DNA of 64,000 bases from G963665925 sp963678925 (GCA_963678925.1 OY787533.1:3596001-3660000); one strand, 5' to 3'. Shown: positions 25,427-34,716, counted from the first letter of the stretch. Notes: a model not told the origin generated them from the letters alone. Program-made: numbers and translations.

Positions 25427-25472
25427 AAAAAGCTTGTGACTGTTCGAAATGAACGGTTCACAGGCTTTTTTT
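25427..25472 (+). terminator. Intrinsic terminator after the diguanylate cyclase gene
   Basis: AAAAAGCTTGTGA and TTCACAGGCTTTTTTT form the outer stem, with an inner GTTC/GAAC hairpin, and the run ends in seven T. Confidence 0.85.
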
Positions 25473-25742
25473 ATTGGAAAAGGCATAATATTCTATATCA
25501 ATATTTATAAAGCATTTAAGATTGGAAATTTAAATTGGGTTTCTCTGGGTATAGGCAAAAATGAGTGAAAAAGTTACCAAAGTTGAATATTGCAGGTAAA
25601 AATTATACATATGATAGGCGTATGCAAGCAGAAAAGGCATAATTGTTTGCCGGTAACTTGGGTGGAGGTGTTATGTGACACGACTTGACCATGAATGGAA
25701 AATGCATTAGATGTGAAACATGTTTTGATCGGAGGTGAAAAA
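25473..25742 (+). other. Non-coding leader of the chemosensory operon
   Basis: No gene seen. It holds a 13-base direct repeat GAAAAGGCATAAT (25477-25489 and 25631-25643) and an inverted pair AAGTTACC (25571-25578) / GGTAACTT (25652-25659). A weak promoter-like TTGAAT...TATACA lies between. No c-di-GMP or other riboswitch was recognised. Confidence 0.35.
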
Positions 25743-27785
25743 ATGGGCGATTTCAGGGGTACTGACCTTGAACCGATGCTCGATATGTATCTGTTTGAAA
25801 GTAAACAGCTTCTGGAGCAGCTCGAAAATCTCGTTCTGACTATTGAGGAGTCGGGCGAATTGACGGTGGAGTCAATCAATGAAATTTTCAGGATTATGCA
25901 TACGCTCAAGGGTTCAGCCGCTATGATGATGATTGATTCAATAAGAGACATCGCTCATGCAGTAGAAGATGTTTTTGCAATTATTAGGAACAATCCTGAA
26001 ATAGAAATGGATAACGGTCAGCTTTCTGACATGATTCTCGAATCCCTGGACAAGATTCAGGGCATCATCGTACTTATTGAAAATGGACAACCGCACGACA
26101 TCGACGTTGACGAAATCAGAGACAGAATACGCGCCATAGAAGGTCAGCTTAAGAGCGGTGCACCGAATGAAGCACCATCTGCAAGTCTGGAACCGGAGAA
26201 GAAACGTTTTTATATAACAGCTCAAAGGAACATACCAGATGGATTAATGCCTTATAAGATCTGCATTCGTTTCACAGAAGGATGCGAAATGGAAAATGTG
26301 CGAGCCTTCTCATTGGTTCACAATCTGACTGAAATGGCAGAAGAGCTTTATCATAAGCCGGTGAACTTGATTGAAGACGCAGACAGCTCACAGAAAATAA
26401 TCAATGACGGTCTGGAAATTTATATGCTGAGTGCGGTGACTGAAGAGGAAGTCAAGGCCGTTGTCGACGAGTCCCTCTTTATTGAGTCGTGTACCATAAG
26501 CGAAATGGATGATTTCTACGATGAAATCAAACAGTTTGTTGTCGACAAGCAAAAAGAAGCCGAGGTGGTTAAGCCGCCAGTTTCAGAAAAACCTGCTGAG
26601 CAGGAAGCAGCCGTTTCTGGCAAGTCACAGAATATGATTTCAGTAAGCCTTGAAAAGCTCAACAGCTTGATGAATCTGGTGGGTGAGATTGTAATCACGG
26701 AGTCTATGGTCACCCAAAATCCAGACTTGATGGGGCTTGAGCTTGAGAACTTCAGCAAATCAGCCAGACAGCTTCGAAAATTGACCGATGAGCTTCAGGA
26801 CATTGTCATGGATATTAGAATGGTTCCTATAACGGGACTCTTCCAGAAGATGAAGCGCATCGTAAGGGATATGAGCAAGAAGCTCGATAAAGGCGTGATG
26901 TTTGAAACGGAAGGGGAAGACACAGAAATTGACAAGAGCATTCTGGATATGCTTTCCGATCCGATGATGCATCTCATTAGAAATGCAATGGACCATGGCA
27001 TAGAGAGCATGGAGGAGCGGGAGGCGTGTGATAAAAATCCCAAAGGCCGGCTATTGCTTTCAGCAAAGAATTCTGGAAGCGATGTAGTCATAAGCATTGA
27101 GGATGACGGACGTGGCATCAATCGAGAGAAGGTTCTGGAAAAAGCAAGGAACCAGGGAATTCTCACAAAGAATGAAGAGGAAATGTCGGAACGAGAAATC
27201 AATGCGCTCATTCTGCATCCAGGCTTCTCAACAAAGGAGCAGGTTTCAGAGTTTTCCGGACGCGGCGTGGGCATGGATGTCGTTAAGAAAAATATCGAGA
27301 AAATCGGCGGCACCATTTCCATTGACAGTGAAGAAGGCAGGGGGACAGTCATTGAAATGAAAATCCCATTGACCTTGGCAATTATTGACGGCATGGAGGT
27401 TTCTGTCGGTAAGTCGCGTTATACGATTCCGACCACTTCCATTAAGGAATCCTTCAGGCCTGAACATGCAAATGTTATTACGGACCCTGAAGGCAACGAG
27501 CTCATTATGGTGCGTGGGGAGTGCTATCCTGTTGTACGCATGCACAGCTTTTTCAATACCCAGCCTAAGAAGCTTGAGCTCACTGACGGCATTGTTGTGA
27601 TGGTGGAGAATGAGGAAGACGAGTTTTGCCTGTTTGCAGACGAGCTTCTCGGTGAACATCAGGTTGTCGTAAAGCCTCTGCCACCTTATATTTATAAGTT
27701 TATTGGCGAAATCAAGGGAATTAGCGGATGCACAATCATGGGCAATGGAGACATGAGTCTTATTGTGGATGTCAGCGGTTTTTAG
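25743..27785 (+). CDS. cheA: Chemotaxis-type histidine kinase CheA
   Basis: 680 residues from ATG 25743, chosen for GGAGGTG upstream. Hpt domain P1 with phosphorylatable His53 (RIMHTLKGSAAMM). P2-like region about 155-270. P3 dimerisation helices (MISVSLEKLNSLMNLVGEIVI, ELQDIVMDIRMVPI). P4 ATPase with MHLIRNAMDHGIE (N-box), EDDGRGINREKV (G1) and FSGRGVGMDVVKKNIE (G2). C-terminal CheW-like P5. It is the first gene of an operon with cheW, an MCP, cheR and cheB, so it forms the core signalling array. No flagellar genes are in the window, so the output could be motility or another process. Confidence 0.96.
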   Translation: MGDFRGTDLEPMLDMYLFESKQLLEQLENLVLTIEESGELTVESINEIFRIMHTLKGSAAMMMIDSIRDIAHAVEDVFAIIRNNPEIEMDNGQLSDMILESLDKIQGIIVLIENGQPHDIDVDEIRDRIRAIEGQLKSGAPNEAPSASLEPEKKRFYITAQRNIPDGLMPYKICIRFTEGCEMENVRAFSLVHNLTEMAEELYHKPVNLIEDADSSQKIINDGLEIYMLSAVTEEEVKAVVDESLFIESCTISEMDDFYDEIKQFVVDKQKEAEVVKPPVSEKPAEQEAAVSGKSQNMISVSLEKLNSLMNLVGEIVITESMVTQNPDLMGLELENFSKSARQLRKLTDELQDIVMDIRMVPITGLFQKMKRIVRDMSKKLDKGVMFETEGEDTEIDKSILDMLSDPMMHLIRNAMDHGIESMEEREACDKNPKGRLLLSAKNSGSDVVISIEDDGRGINREKVLEKARNQGILTKNEEEMSEREINALILHPGFSTKEQVSEFSGRGVGMDVVKKNIEKIGGTISIDSEEGRGTVIEMKIPLTLAIIDGMEVSVGKSRYTIPTTSIKESFRPEHANVITDPEGNELIMVRGECYPVVRMHSFFNTQPKKLELTDGIVVMVENEEDEFCLFADELLGEHQVVVKPLPPYIYKFIGEIKGISGCTIMGNGDMSLIVDVSGF

Positions 27786-27798
27786 GAGGTGAGTATGT

Positions 27799-28290
27799 TT
27801 GGAAGCCATTGTTGCTGATGATGTACTTTTTGAAGATACACAGAAGGACAAATATCTTACATTCCTTGTGGATGGAGACGGTTATGGAATTGAAATTGAA
27901 TACGTTACTGAGATAATTGGGCTTCAAAATATCACAGAAGTGCCAGAACTGCCGGATTTCATAGTAGGAATCATCAATCTAAGAGGACAAATCATACCGG
28001 TGATGGATGTCAGGAAACGGTTTCGTAAAGAATCTGTGCCCTATGATGACAGGACATGCATCATTGTCATAGAAGTGGAAGAAGTTGCTATTGGATTAAT
28101 TGTTGATACAGTTTCAGAGGTTTTAAACATAACAGATGAAGATACAGTAGACCCGCCAAAGTCAAAAGAAGGATTTTCGAACAGGTACGTGAAGGCCATT
28201 GGAAAGCATGAAAATTCGGTGACTTTAATTCTCGATTGTGTGAAATTGATTGAAGACGAAGAATTCAATCAGAATTCACAGGTATCCTGA
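27799..28290 (+). CDS. cheW: Chemotaxis coupling protein CheW
   Basis: 163 residues, single CheW domain: YLTFLVDGDGYGIEIEYVTEII, PDFIVGIINLRGQIIPVMDVRKRF, and VAIGLIVDTVSEVLNI, the signature strands. The start is TTG at 27799 with AGGAGGTGA six bases upstream; a nearby ATG at 27795 is out of frame and closes quickly. It bridges CheA and the MCP that follows 14 bases later. Confidence 0.95.
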   Translation: MEAIVADDVLFEDTQKDKYLTFLVDGDGYGIEIEYVTEIIGLQNITEVPELPDFIVGIINLRGQIIPVMDVRKRFRKESVPYDDRTCIIVIEVEEVAIGLIVDTVSEVLNITDEDTVDPPKSKEGFSNRYVKAIGKHENSVTLILDCVKLIEDEEFNQNSQVS

Positions 28291-28304
28291 TAGGGGAGGT
28301 ACAT

Positions 28305-30878
28305 ATGTTTAAAAGTAAGAAAATCGGTTCTCAGATCCTGATGGGAATAGGCGTAACCATGCTCATCGTCGCACTGGTTGTTGCGTATACAACAATTAAT
28401 CTGACAGGTCTTAAAAACAGTGCTAAGGAAATGGAAGCGCGTTACCTCAAGCAGGTCCGATTGGCAACAAACCTGCTTGAAGACACCAACAAGCTCATGT
28501 ACGAAATGCGGGCTTACGGGCTGACGTTTGAAGATGATTACTACGCGGGTGCGCAGGAAGCCATCGTAAAGATAGAAACGGATATAGACAATCTACGTGA
28601 GGTTGCTGAAGCTTATGATTCACAAGCCCTCATTGAAATCGTCGACAGTATGGAAGGGAATTTCAATACCTATAAGGATAGGATTTCCGACACACTGGAC
28701 CAGCATGTATTATCGGTGGAAATATCTGCGACAGCAGATGCGGCTGCTGCCGAGTATATGGATACTGCGGCTGAGTTTTTAAGTGGCCAGAACACAAAAT
28801 TCAAAGCAGATATGGAAGCGGGGGCGTCGCTTACGACGCTGAACAACAGACTGACAAAAATCACCCTTATCAATAATATTATTGATTTGGGCAATGGCAT
28901 TCGTGTTGCGAACTTCAGAAGCGATGCCAATAGAGATTTTACAGAGCTTAAGAACGCACTGACGGACTTTAATGACATTCAGGTGACGCTTGATGAAATC
29001 CGTACGATAGCCTTTTCGGCCGATGATATTTCAAGACTGGACACCATAGAAGCTGCTGCAAACCGGTATCAAAATGAAATGAATGAAAAAATTGCTGTGA
29101 ATGATGCTTTGACACAGCTTGGCGAGGAACGTGCCGCTGCTGGTGACAGCATGCTGGATGATGCACTCACAACATTTGAACGTGGAGACGCTGCAGCTCA
29201 GGAAGTCGCACTGCAGACAATCGATAAAACCAATTCGGCAGTAACCATGCTGATTTCATTCTTTGTTGTCGCACTGATTCTTGGTGTTGCAATCAATATG
29301 GCGATTGTAAGAAGAATCACGCGAAACATCAAGCAGGTTGGTGACGCGGCTGAAAAACTGTCAGTTGGGGATATCAACGTTAAAATTGAAGTGAACTCAG
29401 AGGATGAAGTCGGTCAGATGGCGGAGTCTTTCAAGAATATGGTTGGCAGTATCCAGGAACAGGTTCGAGTTGCAGAAGCTGTGTCCAAGGGTGATATGAG
29501 CCAGACGCTTCAGGAAAAATCAAAAGAGGATGTCCTGTCAATTTCAATCAATAGAATCGTCGGTACGCTGAGTGATGTCAGCGGTTCAATCAATACATTG
29601 GTTGATGCGGCAGTAAATGGCAAGCTGGGAACTAGAATTGATGCCGATACCTTTGAGGGTGAGTTCCTCACCATGACCAGCTCGGTCAACAAGCTGCTCG
29701 ACGCTGTAGTGGCACCGGTTGAGGAAGCTGCAATCGTCCTAGAGGAAATGTCGCGCGGCAATCTGTCGAGCAGGGTCAAAGGGAATTATCAGGGCGATCA
29801 TGCTAAAATCAAGAATTCGCTTAACAAGACGCTCGATGCCCTTTCCGGCTATGTTTCAGAAATATCCTATGTTCTCAATGAAATGGCAAACTCAAATCTT
29901 GTCGTAGGGATCAACAACGATTACCTGGGAGATTTTTCAGCAATTAAAGACGCTCTGAATCTAATTGTGGAATCTCTAAATGAAGTGCTTACAGATATCA
30001 ACAATGCGTCTGAAGAAGTGGCTGCAGGTTCTACACAGGTATCAGACGGTGCGCAAACCCTATCGCAGGGTGCAACTGAACAGGCTGCCTCTGTTGAAGA
30101 GCTGACCTCGTCAATCACACAGATTGCCGCACAAACCAAGCTCAATGCAGAAAATGCCAATAAGGCAAATGATCTGGCTAATCAGGCCAAGATGAATGCG
30201 GAAAAAGGCAATGAGCATATGCAGGGCATGCTGGATTCGATGACTGCAATCAATGAATCGTCAAACAGCATTTCGAAAATCATTAAGGTTATTGATGAAA
30301 TTGCTTTCCAAACCAATATACTTGCACTTAATGCGGCGGTTGAGGCTGCACGTGCAGGTCAGCACGGTAAAGGCTTTGCCGTTGTTGCGGAAGAGGTGCG
30401 CAACCTTGCGGCTCGTAGTGCCAATGCAGCTAAAGAAACGACAACCCTCATTGAAGGGTCCATTGAAAAGGTTGAAGGCGGAACAAAAATTGCCAATGAA
30501 ACCGCTGAATCTCTAAATGAAATTGTGACAGGAATTGCTGAAGCGGCGAATTTGGTCGGTGAAATTGCAACTGCATCCAATGAACAGGCGACGGCGATTG
30601 CACAAGTCAACAAAGGTGTTGATCAGGTTGCCCAAGTAGTACAAAGCAACTCGGCAACTTCTGAAGAAAGTGCGGCGGCAAGCGAGGAGCTTTCCAGTCA
30701 GGCTATGCTTCTAAAAGAAATGGTCGGCAAGTTCAACCTTAAGAGCGGCAGCTTGAAAAAGGTGAAATTCCATAGTAAATCAACCGCAAGTAATTTCGGG
30801 GTTGATGACGATGTTGCCGAAATGATGGATGTCAGTCCTGAAATAAAACTGAGTTCCAGTGATTTTGGAAAATACTAA
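28305..30878 (+). CDS. Methyl-accepting chemotaxis protein with serial HAMP-like units
   Basis: 857 residues. TM1 about 12-34, a helical extracytoplasmic sensor (about 35-305), TM2 near 306-330. A HAMP domain follows, then at least two or three further HAMP-like repeats (VAEAVSKGDMSQTL, INTLVDAAVNGKLGTRID, VLEEMSRGNLSSRVKG, VLNEMANSNLVVGI). The signalling hairpin carries the conserved tip EIAFQTNILALNAAVEAARA. No C-terminal CheR-tethering pentapeptide. The long poly-HAMP linker is unusual. It is the only receptor in the operon and is likely dedicated to this CheA. Confidence 0.94.
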   Translation: MFKSKKIGSQILMGIGVTMLIVALVVAYTTINLTGLKNSAKEMEARYLKQVRLATNLLEDTNKLMYEMRAYGLTFEDDYYAGAQEAIVKIETDIDNLREVAEAYDSQALIEIVDSMEGNFNTYKDRISDTLDQHVLSVEISATADAAAAEYMDTAAEFLSGQNTKFKADMEAGASLTTLNNRLTKITLINNIIDLGNGIRVANFRSDANRDFTELKNALTDFNDIQVTLDEIRTIAFSADDISRLDTIEAAANRYQNEMNEKIAVNDALTQLGEERAAAGDSMLDDALTTFERGDAAAQEVALQTIDKTNSAVTMLISFFVVALILGVAINMAIVRRITRNIKQVGDAAEKLSVGDINVKIEVNSEDEVGQMAESFKNMVGSIQEQVRVAEAVSKGDMSQTLQEKSKEDVLSISINRIVGTLSDVSGSINTLVDAAVNGKLGTRIDADTFEGEFLTMTSSVNKLLDAVVAPVEEAAIVLEEMSRGNLSSRVKGNYQGDHAKIKNSLNKTLDALSGYVSEISYVLNEMANSNLVVGINNDYLGDFSAIKDALNLIVESLNEVLTDINNASEEVAAGSTQVSDGAQTLSQGATEQAASVEELTSSITQIAAQTKLNAENANKANDLANQAKMNAEKGNEHMQGMLDSMTAINESSNSISKIIKVIDEIAFQTNILALNAAVEAARAGQHGKGFAVVAEEVRNLAARSANAAKETTTLIEGSIEKVEGGTKIANETAESLNEIVTGIAEAANLVGEIATASNEQATAIAQVNKGVDQVAQVVQSNSATSEESAAASEELSSQAMLLKEMVGKFNLKSGSLKKVKFHSKSTASNFGVDDDVAEMMDVSPEIKLSSSDFGKY

Positions 30879-30913
30879 TATGAGAGACAGACCAGGGATT
30901 TGTTCATAATTTA

Positions 30914-30937
30914 GGGGGCAGGCGTTAGCCTGCCCCT
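30914..30937 (+). repeat. GC-rich hairpin between the MCP and cheR genes
   Basis: GGGGCAGGC/GCCTGCCCC around a GTTA loop: a perfect 9-bp stem with no T-tract. It may stabilise or process the mRNA between receptor and methyltransferase genes. Confidence 0.55.
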
Positions 30938-30963
30938 GGAATACGACATATGGGGACTGGAAT

Positions 30964-31773
30964 ATGAAAATACAAGACGATGAATTTTTACGCATGGTGA
31001 AATACGTGAAAGACAATTTCGGGGTCAACCTGATAAAAAAGAGGACCCTTATTGAAGGTCGGCTGGGGAACATTCTCAGGTCAAGGGGCTTTGCAGATTA
31101 TCATACTTACCTTGACGCAGTTATGAAGGATGCCAGCAAAAAGGAAGTCGTCTACCTTCTGGATGCGCTGACAACAAACCACACCTATTTTATGCGTGAA
31201 GTCGATCATTTTGACTTTTTCAAATCGGATGTGCTGACTTACCTGGAGCCAAGGATCAAGGACAAGGACTTGCGTATTTGGAGTGCCGGATGTTCATCCG
31301 GTCAGGAACCCTATACGCTGGCCATGATCATCGATCAGTATTTCGGGTCTGAAATTCTGGGCTGGGATACGGATCTGCTTGCGACGGATATCTCCAGCAA
31401 AGTACTTCGCAAGGCTGTTGAAGGTGTTTATACAACAGAAGAGGTGAATGATCTTCCACCGATTTTTAAAATGAACTATCTGGACGTGATGGAGAGTGGC
31501 GATGTACGGATTTCTAAAAAAATTAGAGACCGCATCACGTTTCGGACCTTTAATCTCATGGAGAAAGAATTTCCTTTCAAAAAAAGGTTTCACGTAATAT
31601 TTTGTCGAAATGTAATGATATATTTTGATGAAGAAACGAAGAAAAATCTTATAAAAAAGTTCTACGATGCACTTGTTTCAGGTGGGTACCTGTTTATTGG
31701 GCAGTCTGAGTCAATCGACAGAAGGGGATGTGCATTCAAGTACATCATGCCATCGGTATATCGGAAGGTATAG
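30964..31773 (+). CDS. cheR: Chemotaxis protein methyltransferase CheR
   Basis: 269 residues. The N-terminal all-helical domain (FGVNLIKKRTLIEGRLGNILRSRG) is followed by NHTYFMREVDHFDFF, SAM motif IWSAGCSSGQEPYTLAM, LATDISSKVLRKA, and VIFCRNVMIYFD (motif IV). It methylates glutamates in the MCP. It lies 85 bases after the receptor gene and 2 bases before cheB. Confidence 0.96.
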   Translation: MKIQDDEFLRMVKYVKDNFGVNLIKKRTLIEGRLGNILRSRGFADYHTYLDAVMKDASKKEVVYLLDALTTNHTYFMREVDHFDFFKSDVLTYLEPRIKDKDLRIWSAGCSSGQEPYTLAMIIDQYFGSEILGWDTDLLATDISSKVLRKAVEGVYTTEEVNDLPPIFKMNYLDVMESGDVRISKKIRDRITFRTFNLMEKEFPFKKRFHVIFCRNVMIYFDEETKKNLIKKFYDALVSGGYLFIGQSESIDRRGCAFKYIMPSVYRKV

Positions 31774-31775
31774 TT

Positions 31776-32804
31776 ATGAGACAAAAACACAAAATAAAAG
31801 TTCTTATAGTAGATGATTCAATTGTTTTCAGAGAAGTACTCAAACGTGCGCTGAATTCTGATCCGGGGCTTGAAGTTGTAGCTGAGGCAGTGGATCCTTA
31901 TGATGCACGTGACAAGATATTGCAGTATAAGCCGGATGTAATGACCTTGGACGTACAGCTGCCGAAAATGAATGGCATAGAATTTCTAAAGCAGCTCTTG
32001 CCGCAGTTTCCCTTGCCGGTTGTGGTAATCAGTGCTGTTGGAGACAGTGTTTTTATGGCCATGGAAGTTGGGGCCGTGGATTTCATAGACAAACCTGTAA
32101 TCAACAACGAAAAGGACATAGAGAGCTTTGCACGCAATGTGCAGTTAAAGGTGAAAATCGCTTCAATGGCCAAGGTGCACTCAAGCAGCACGGCCAGAAG
32201 AAGGGGTGTTGTTCGTACCGCCAAGGTACATTCACGATTTGATGTCATTGCGGTGGGGGCCTCTACGGGCGGGACAGAGGCATTTTACAAGGTGCTTGAA
32301 GCGCTGCCTGAGAATATGCCGCCCATTGTCGTAGTCCAGCACATGCCACCGGTATTCACAAAGCTCTATGCAGAACGGCTTCATAACAGTTGTGCCCTGC
32401 AGGTTTGCGAGGCGGAAAACGGCATGGCTCTAAGAAATGGATGTGTCTACATAGCGCCTGGTGATTATCATATGAAAGTGGTCCGCGGCGGCAGTGGAAA
32501 GATTATTAGACTCCTTGAAGGTGAGAAGGTCAATGGACACAGGCCGTCCTGCGATATTCTCTTCCATTCTGTAGCAGAGATATTCAGAGACAGAGCCATT
32601 GGTGTCATCCTTACAGGAATGGGCTATGACGGTGCAAAGGGACTGCTTGAAATGCGTAAAAAAGGCGCTTATACCATTGGTCAGGACCAGGAGAGTTCCG
32701 TGGTATATGGTATGCCTATGGTGGCTTATAATATTGGTGCTGTTGAAGAGCAGGCCCATATTGATAGAATTGCGCGGATTCTGGTTAAGTTGATGAGTGA
32801 TTAG
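31776..32804 (+). CDS. cheB: Chemotaxis response regulator/protein-glutamate methylesterase CheB
   Basis: 342 residues from ATG 31776 (GGAAGG upstream); a longer frame would overlap cheR. Receiver domain with DD at 13-14 (VLIVDDS), phospho-acceptor Asp59 (MTLDVQLP) and DKP lysine. Then the methylesterase domain with catalytic Ser in VGASTGG, His in VVQHMPP, and Asp in GMGYDGA. It removes methyl groups from the MCP and may deamidate it. Confidence 0.96.
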   Translation: MRQKHKIKVLIVDDSIVFREVLKRALNSDPGLEVVAEAVDPYDARDKILQYKPDVMTLDVQLPKMNGIEFLKQLLPQFPLPVVVISAVGDSVFMAMEVGAVDFIDKPVINNEKDIESFARNVQLKVKIASMAKVHSSSTARRRGVVRTAKVHSRFDVIAVGASTGGTEAFYKVLEALPENMPPIVVVQHMPPVFTKLYAERLHNSCALQVCEAENGMALRNGCVYIAPGDYHMKVVRGGSGKIIRLLEGEKVNGHRPSCDILFHSVAEIFRDRAIGVILTGMGYDGAKGLLEMRKKGAYTIGQDQESSVVYGMPMVAYNIGAVEEQAHIDRIARILVKLMSD

Positions 32805-32815
32805 ATGGGTGATTT

Positions 32816-33985
32816 ATGAGAACAATTGAAAGTGTTGATATGGAACGCATTACAAATGTAGTGGACAGCCCAAGGGAAAGACTAATCGAGAATCACGAGA
32901 AAATAGTAAGTCACAATTATATCAGAACCTTTGTGGAAGCCGTTCATTCCATTATTTTGATTATGAACGAGAAGCGTGAGGTATTATATGCCAATTCCTT
33001 TGCAGCCAAGGCCCTGGGCGAGCGCAGTATTGCTGAAATGATTGGCAAAAGGCCAGGAGACATTTTTGAGTGTGTCCATTCACGGGACAGTGTCCGCGGA
33101 TGCGGGTTTTCAAATGCTTGTCCTTCCTGCAGTGCGCTCAAAATATTCATCAGGGCCATTGAGGCATCTGTCGAGGTGACCGATACGGCTGACCTTCTGA
33201 TAAACACAGGAAATCAGAAGGTTTTTAGAGATCTTGAAATCAAGATGACGCCATTTATGTTTGAAGATGAAAGGCTCTTCATTTTGTCTGTCATAGACAA
33301 TACCAACCTAAATCTGTTGAATGATTTGGAACAGACCTTTTTCCACGATGTCATAAATAAGGTGAGTGCCCTAAGGGGCTATATGCATCTCATTTATGAA
33401 GAAAACCAGATGATGTACAAGGATGATTATCAGTTTCTTGAAATCGTCCTCGAAGACCTGCTGGATATCATCAAAACCCAGCGAAAACTTGTGGATCTCA
33501 GTGGTGGCAAGCAGGTATTGCATATCAGTGAATTGAAAATCCATGGCTTGCTTGACTATCTGGTCCATTTTTTCAGACTTGTCAATGAGCGTTATGCGGA
33601 TAAGCTGATTATGGATGATGTGTTTGAAGACATTTGTTTCTCATCCGACGAGGTGCTTGTCAAACGCGTTCTGATAAATATAGTCAAGAATGCCCTTGAA
33701 GGCAGTTCGGTGGGGCAAAAGGTGAAAATCGGTGCACGAAAGCTGGATGCGGACACGTTTGAAATTTCTGTCAATAATAAAAAACAGATTCCAAATGAAA
33801 TCCTTGAGAACCTTTTTAGTGAAATTGTCTCAACTAAAAACGGTGAGTATCATGGCTGGGGAACGAAGAGCATGAAACTGATTGGAGAAGAGTACTTAAA
33901 GGGAGCCATTGAAATCATGGCAGATGCCGAGACGGGAACGACTGTGAAAGTGAAGCTCCCATACAGATTGGAGGTCTCAACTTGA
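32816..33985 (+). CDS. PAS-domain histidine kinase inside the chemosensory operon
   Basis: 389 residues, no TM segment. A PAS domain spans about 35-160 and carries a cysteine cluster (RGCGFSNACPSCSAL), a pattern I know from PAS kinases of anaerobes with GCG...C..C. A dimerisation helix with candidate His (TFFHDVINKVSALRGY) follows, then an ATPase with NIVKNALEG (N-box) and GWGTKSMKLIGEEYLKGAI (G2-like, GTKS rather than GLGL). It overlaps the CheY-like gene by 4 bases, so kinase and regulator form a pair. It is an unusual extra gene for a che operon; the cysteines could sense redox state or hold metal. Confidence 0.82.
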   Translation: MRTIESVDMERITNVVDSPRERLIENHEKIVSHNYIRTFVEAVHSIILIMNEKREVLYANSFAAKALGERSIAEMIGKRPGDIFECVHSRDSVRGCGFSNACPSCSALKIFIRAIEASVEVTDTADLLINTGNQKVFRDLEIKMTPFMFEDERLFILSVIDNTNLNLLNDLEQTFFHDVINKVSALRGYMHLIYEENQMMYKDDYQFLEIVLEDLLDIIKTQRKLVDLSGGKQVLHISELKIHGLLDYLVHFFRLVNERYADKLIMDDVFEDICFSSDEVLVKRVLINIVKNALEGSSVGQKVKIGARKLDADTFEISVNNKKQIPNEILENLFSEIVSTKNGEYHGWGTKSMKLIGEEYLKGAIEIMADAETGTTVKVKLPYRLEVST

Positions 33986-34386
33986 AAACCTTGATTGTTG
34001 AAGATGACATGGTCTCCAGAAAAATACTTATGCGGTTCATGAAGAAATACAGCGACGTGGAAGTTTCTGTAAATGGTGCTGAAGCGATTGAGGCATTTCT
34101 CTCCGCCCATAGGGACAAGGAGCCTTTTGATTTGGTGTATCTGGACATAATGATGCCGGTGCTGGATGGGACATCTGTCCTGAGAGCCATAAGGGACTAC
34201 GAAACTCAAAAGTCCATACCGGATAAGGACCGTTCCGTTGTGATTATGACTACGGCTCTAAATGACAAGAAGACGGTGATGGCCTCCTATGATATGGGGT
34301 GTGATGCCTATGCTTGGAAGCCCCTTGACATTCACAAGCTAAGAGAGGTTTTGGTGAGACTGGATCTCGTTGATGGTGAAATATGA
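33982..34386 (+). CDS. CheY-like response regulator
   Basis: 134 residues, a single receiver domain: VEDD acidic pair, phospho-acceptor Asp55 (VYLDIMMP), switch Thr (IMTTALN), and conserved Lys (WKPLD). The TTG start at 33982 lies inside the kinase gene with GGAGG seven bases upstream. It has no output domain, so it acts through protein contact. Either CheA or the coupled PAS kinase could phosphorylate it, making it a possible meeting point of two inputs. A terminator follows. Confidence 0.92.
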   Translation: MKTLIVEDDMVSRKILMRFMKKYSDVEVSVNGAEAIEAFLSAHRDKEPFDLVYLDIMMPVLDGTSVLRAIRDYETQKSIPDKDRSVVIMTTALNDKKTVMASYDMGCDAYAWKPLDIHKLREVLVRLDLVDGEI

Positions 34387-34395
34387 CCTCGTGCT

Positions 34396-34425
34396 GGAAC
34401 GCAGGACCCTATCTGCGTTCCTTTT
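34396..34425 (+). terminator. Terminator of the chemosensory operon
   Basis: GGAACGCAG/CTGCGTTCC, 8-base loop, then TTTT. Confidence 0.88.
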
Positions 34426-34641
34426 GCATGTACTATGAAGGTGCAGACGCAGATTCAGTGTATGCATAAAAATACAATCCTGTGTAAAAAGTCTGTCAAA
34501 CGCCTTAGTAAATGGATTTTAATGGTAAATAAGCGAATGCTAGTAAACGTTTTCCAGCCTGGAAAAATCATAGGTTAGCATAGGGTGTATACGAGTTGTT
34601 TGAACACATGTAGAGATTGTGAATCGAAATGTGCAGCGAAA

Positions 34642-34716
34642 ATTGTATACATGTATAATATTTCTGTATACAATCTGACGAATTTGCTTGCTGACCCATT
34701 TTCTCTATGTTAATAT
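34642..34716 (+). promoter_or_regulatory. Aminotransferase promoter with inverted repeat operator
   Basis: A promoter is visible as TTGCTG (34688-34693), 17-base spacer, TAATAT (34711-34716). Just upstream, ATTGTATACA (34642-34651) and TGTATACAAT (34665-34674) are perfect inverted copies, with a second palindrome TATACATGTATA inside. Further up, TTTTCCAGCCTGGAAAA (34550-34566) is another inverted repeat, preceded by a cre-like TAAACGTTTTCC. The remainder of the 34426-34803 gap holds no gene. Confidence 0.55.

Noticed and set aside
25473..25742. c-di-GMP riboswitch before cheA
   Set aside because: The adjacent diguanylate cyclase made this worth checking, but no GEMM-like core motifs are present.
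26795..27394. 199-residue minus-strand ORF opposite cheA
   Set aside because: Ser/Met/Pro-rich antisense of a well-conserved ATPase domain; no binding site.
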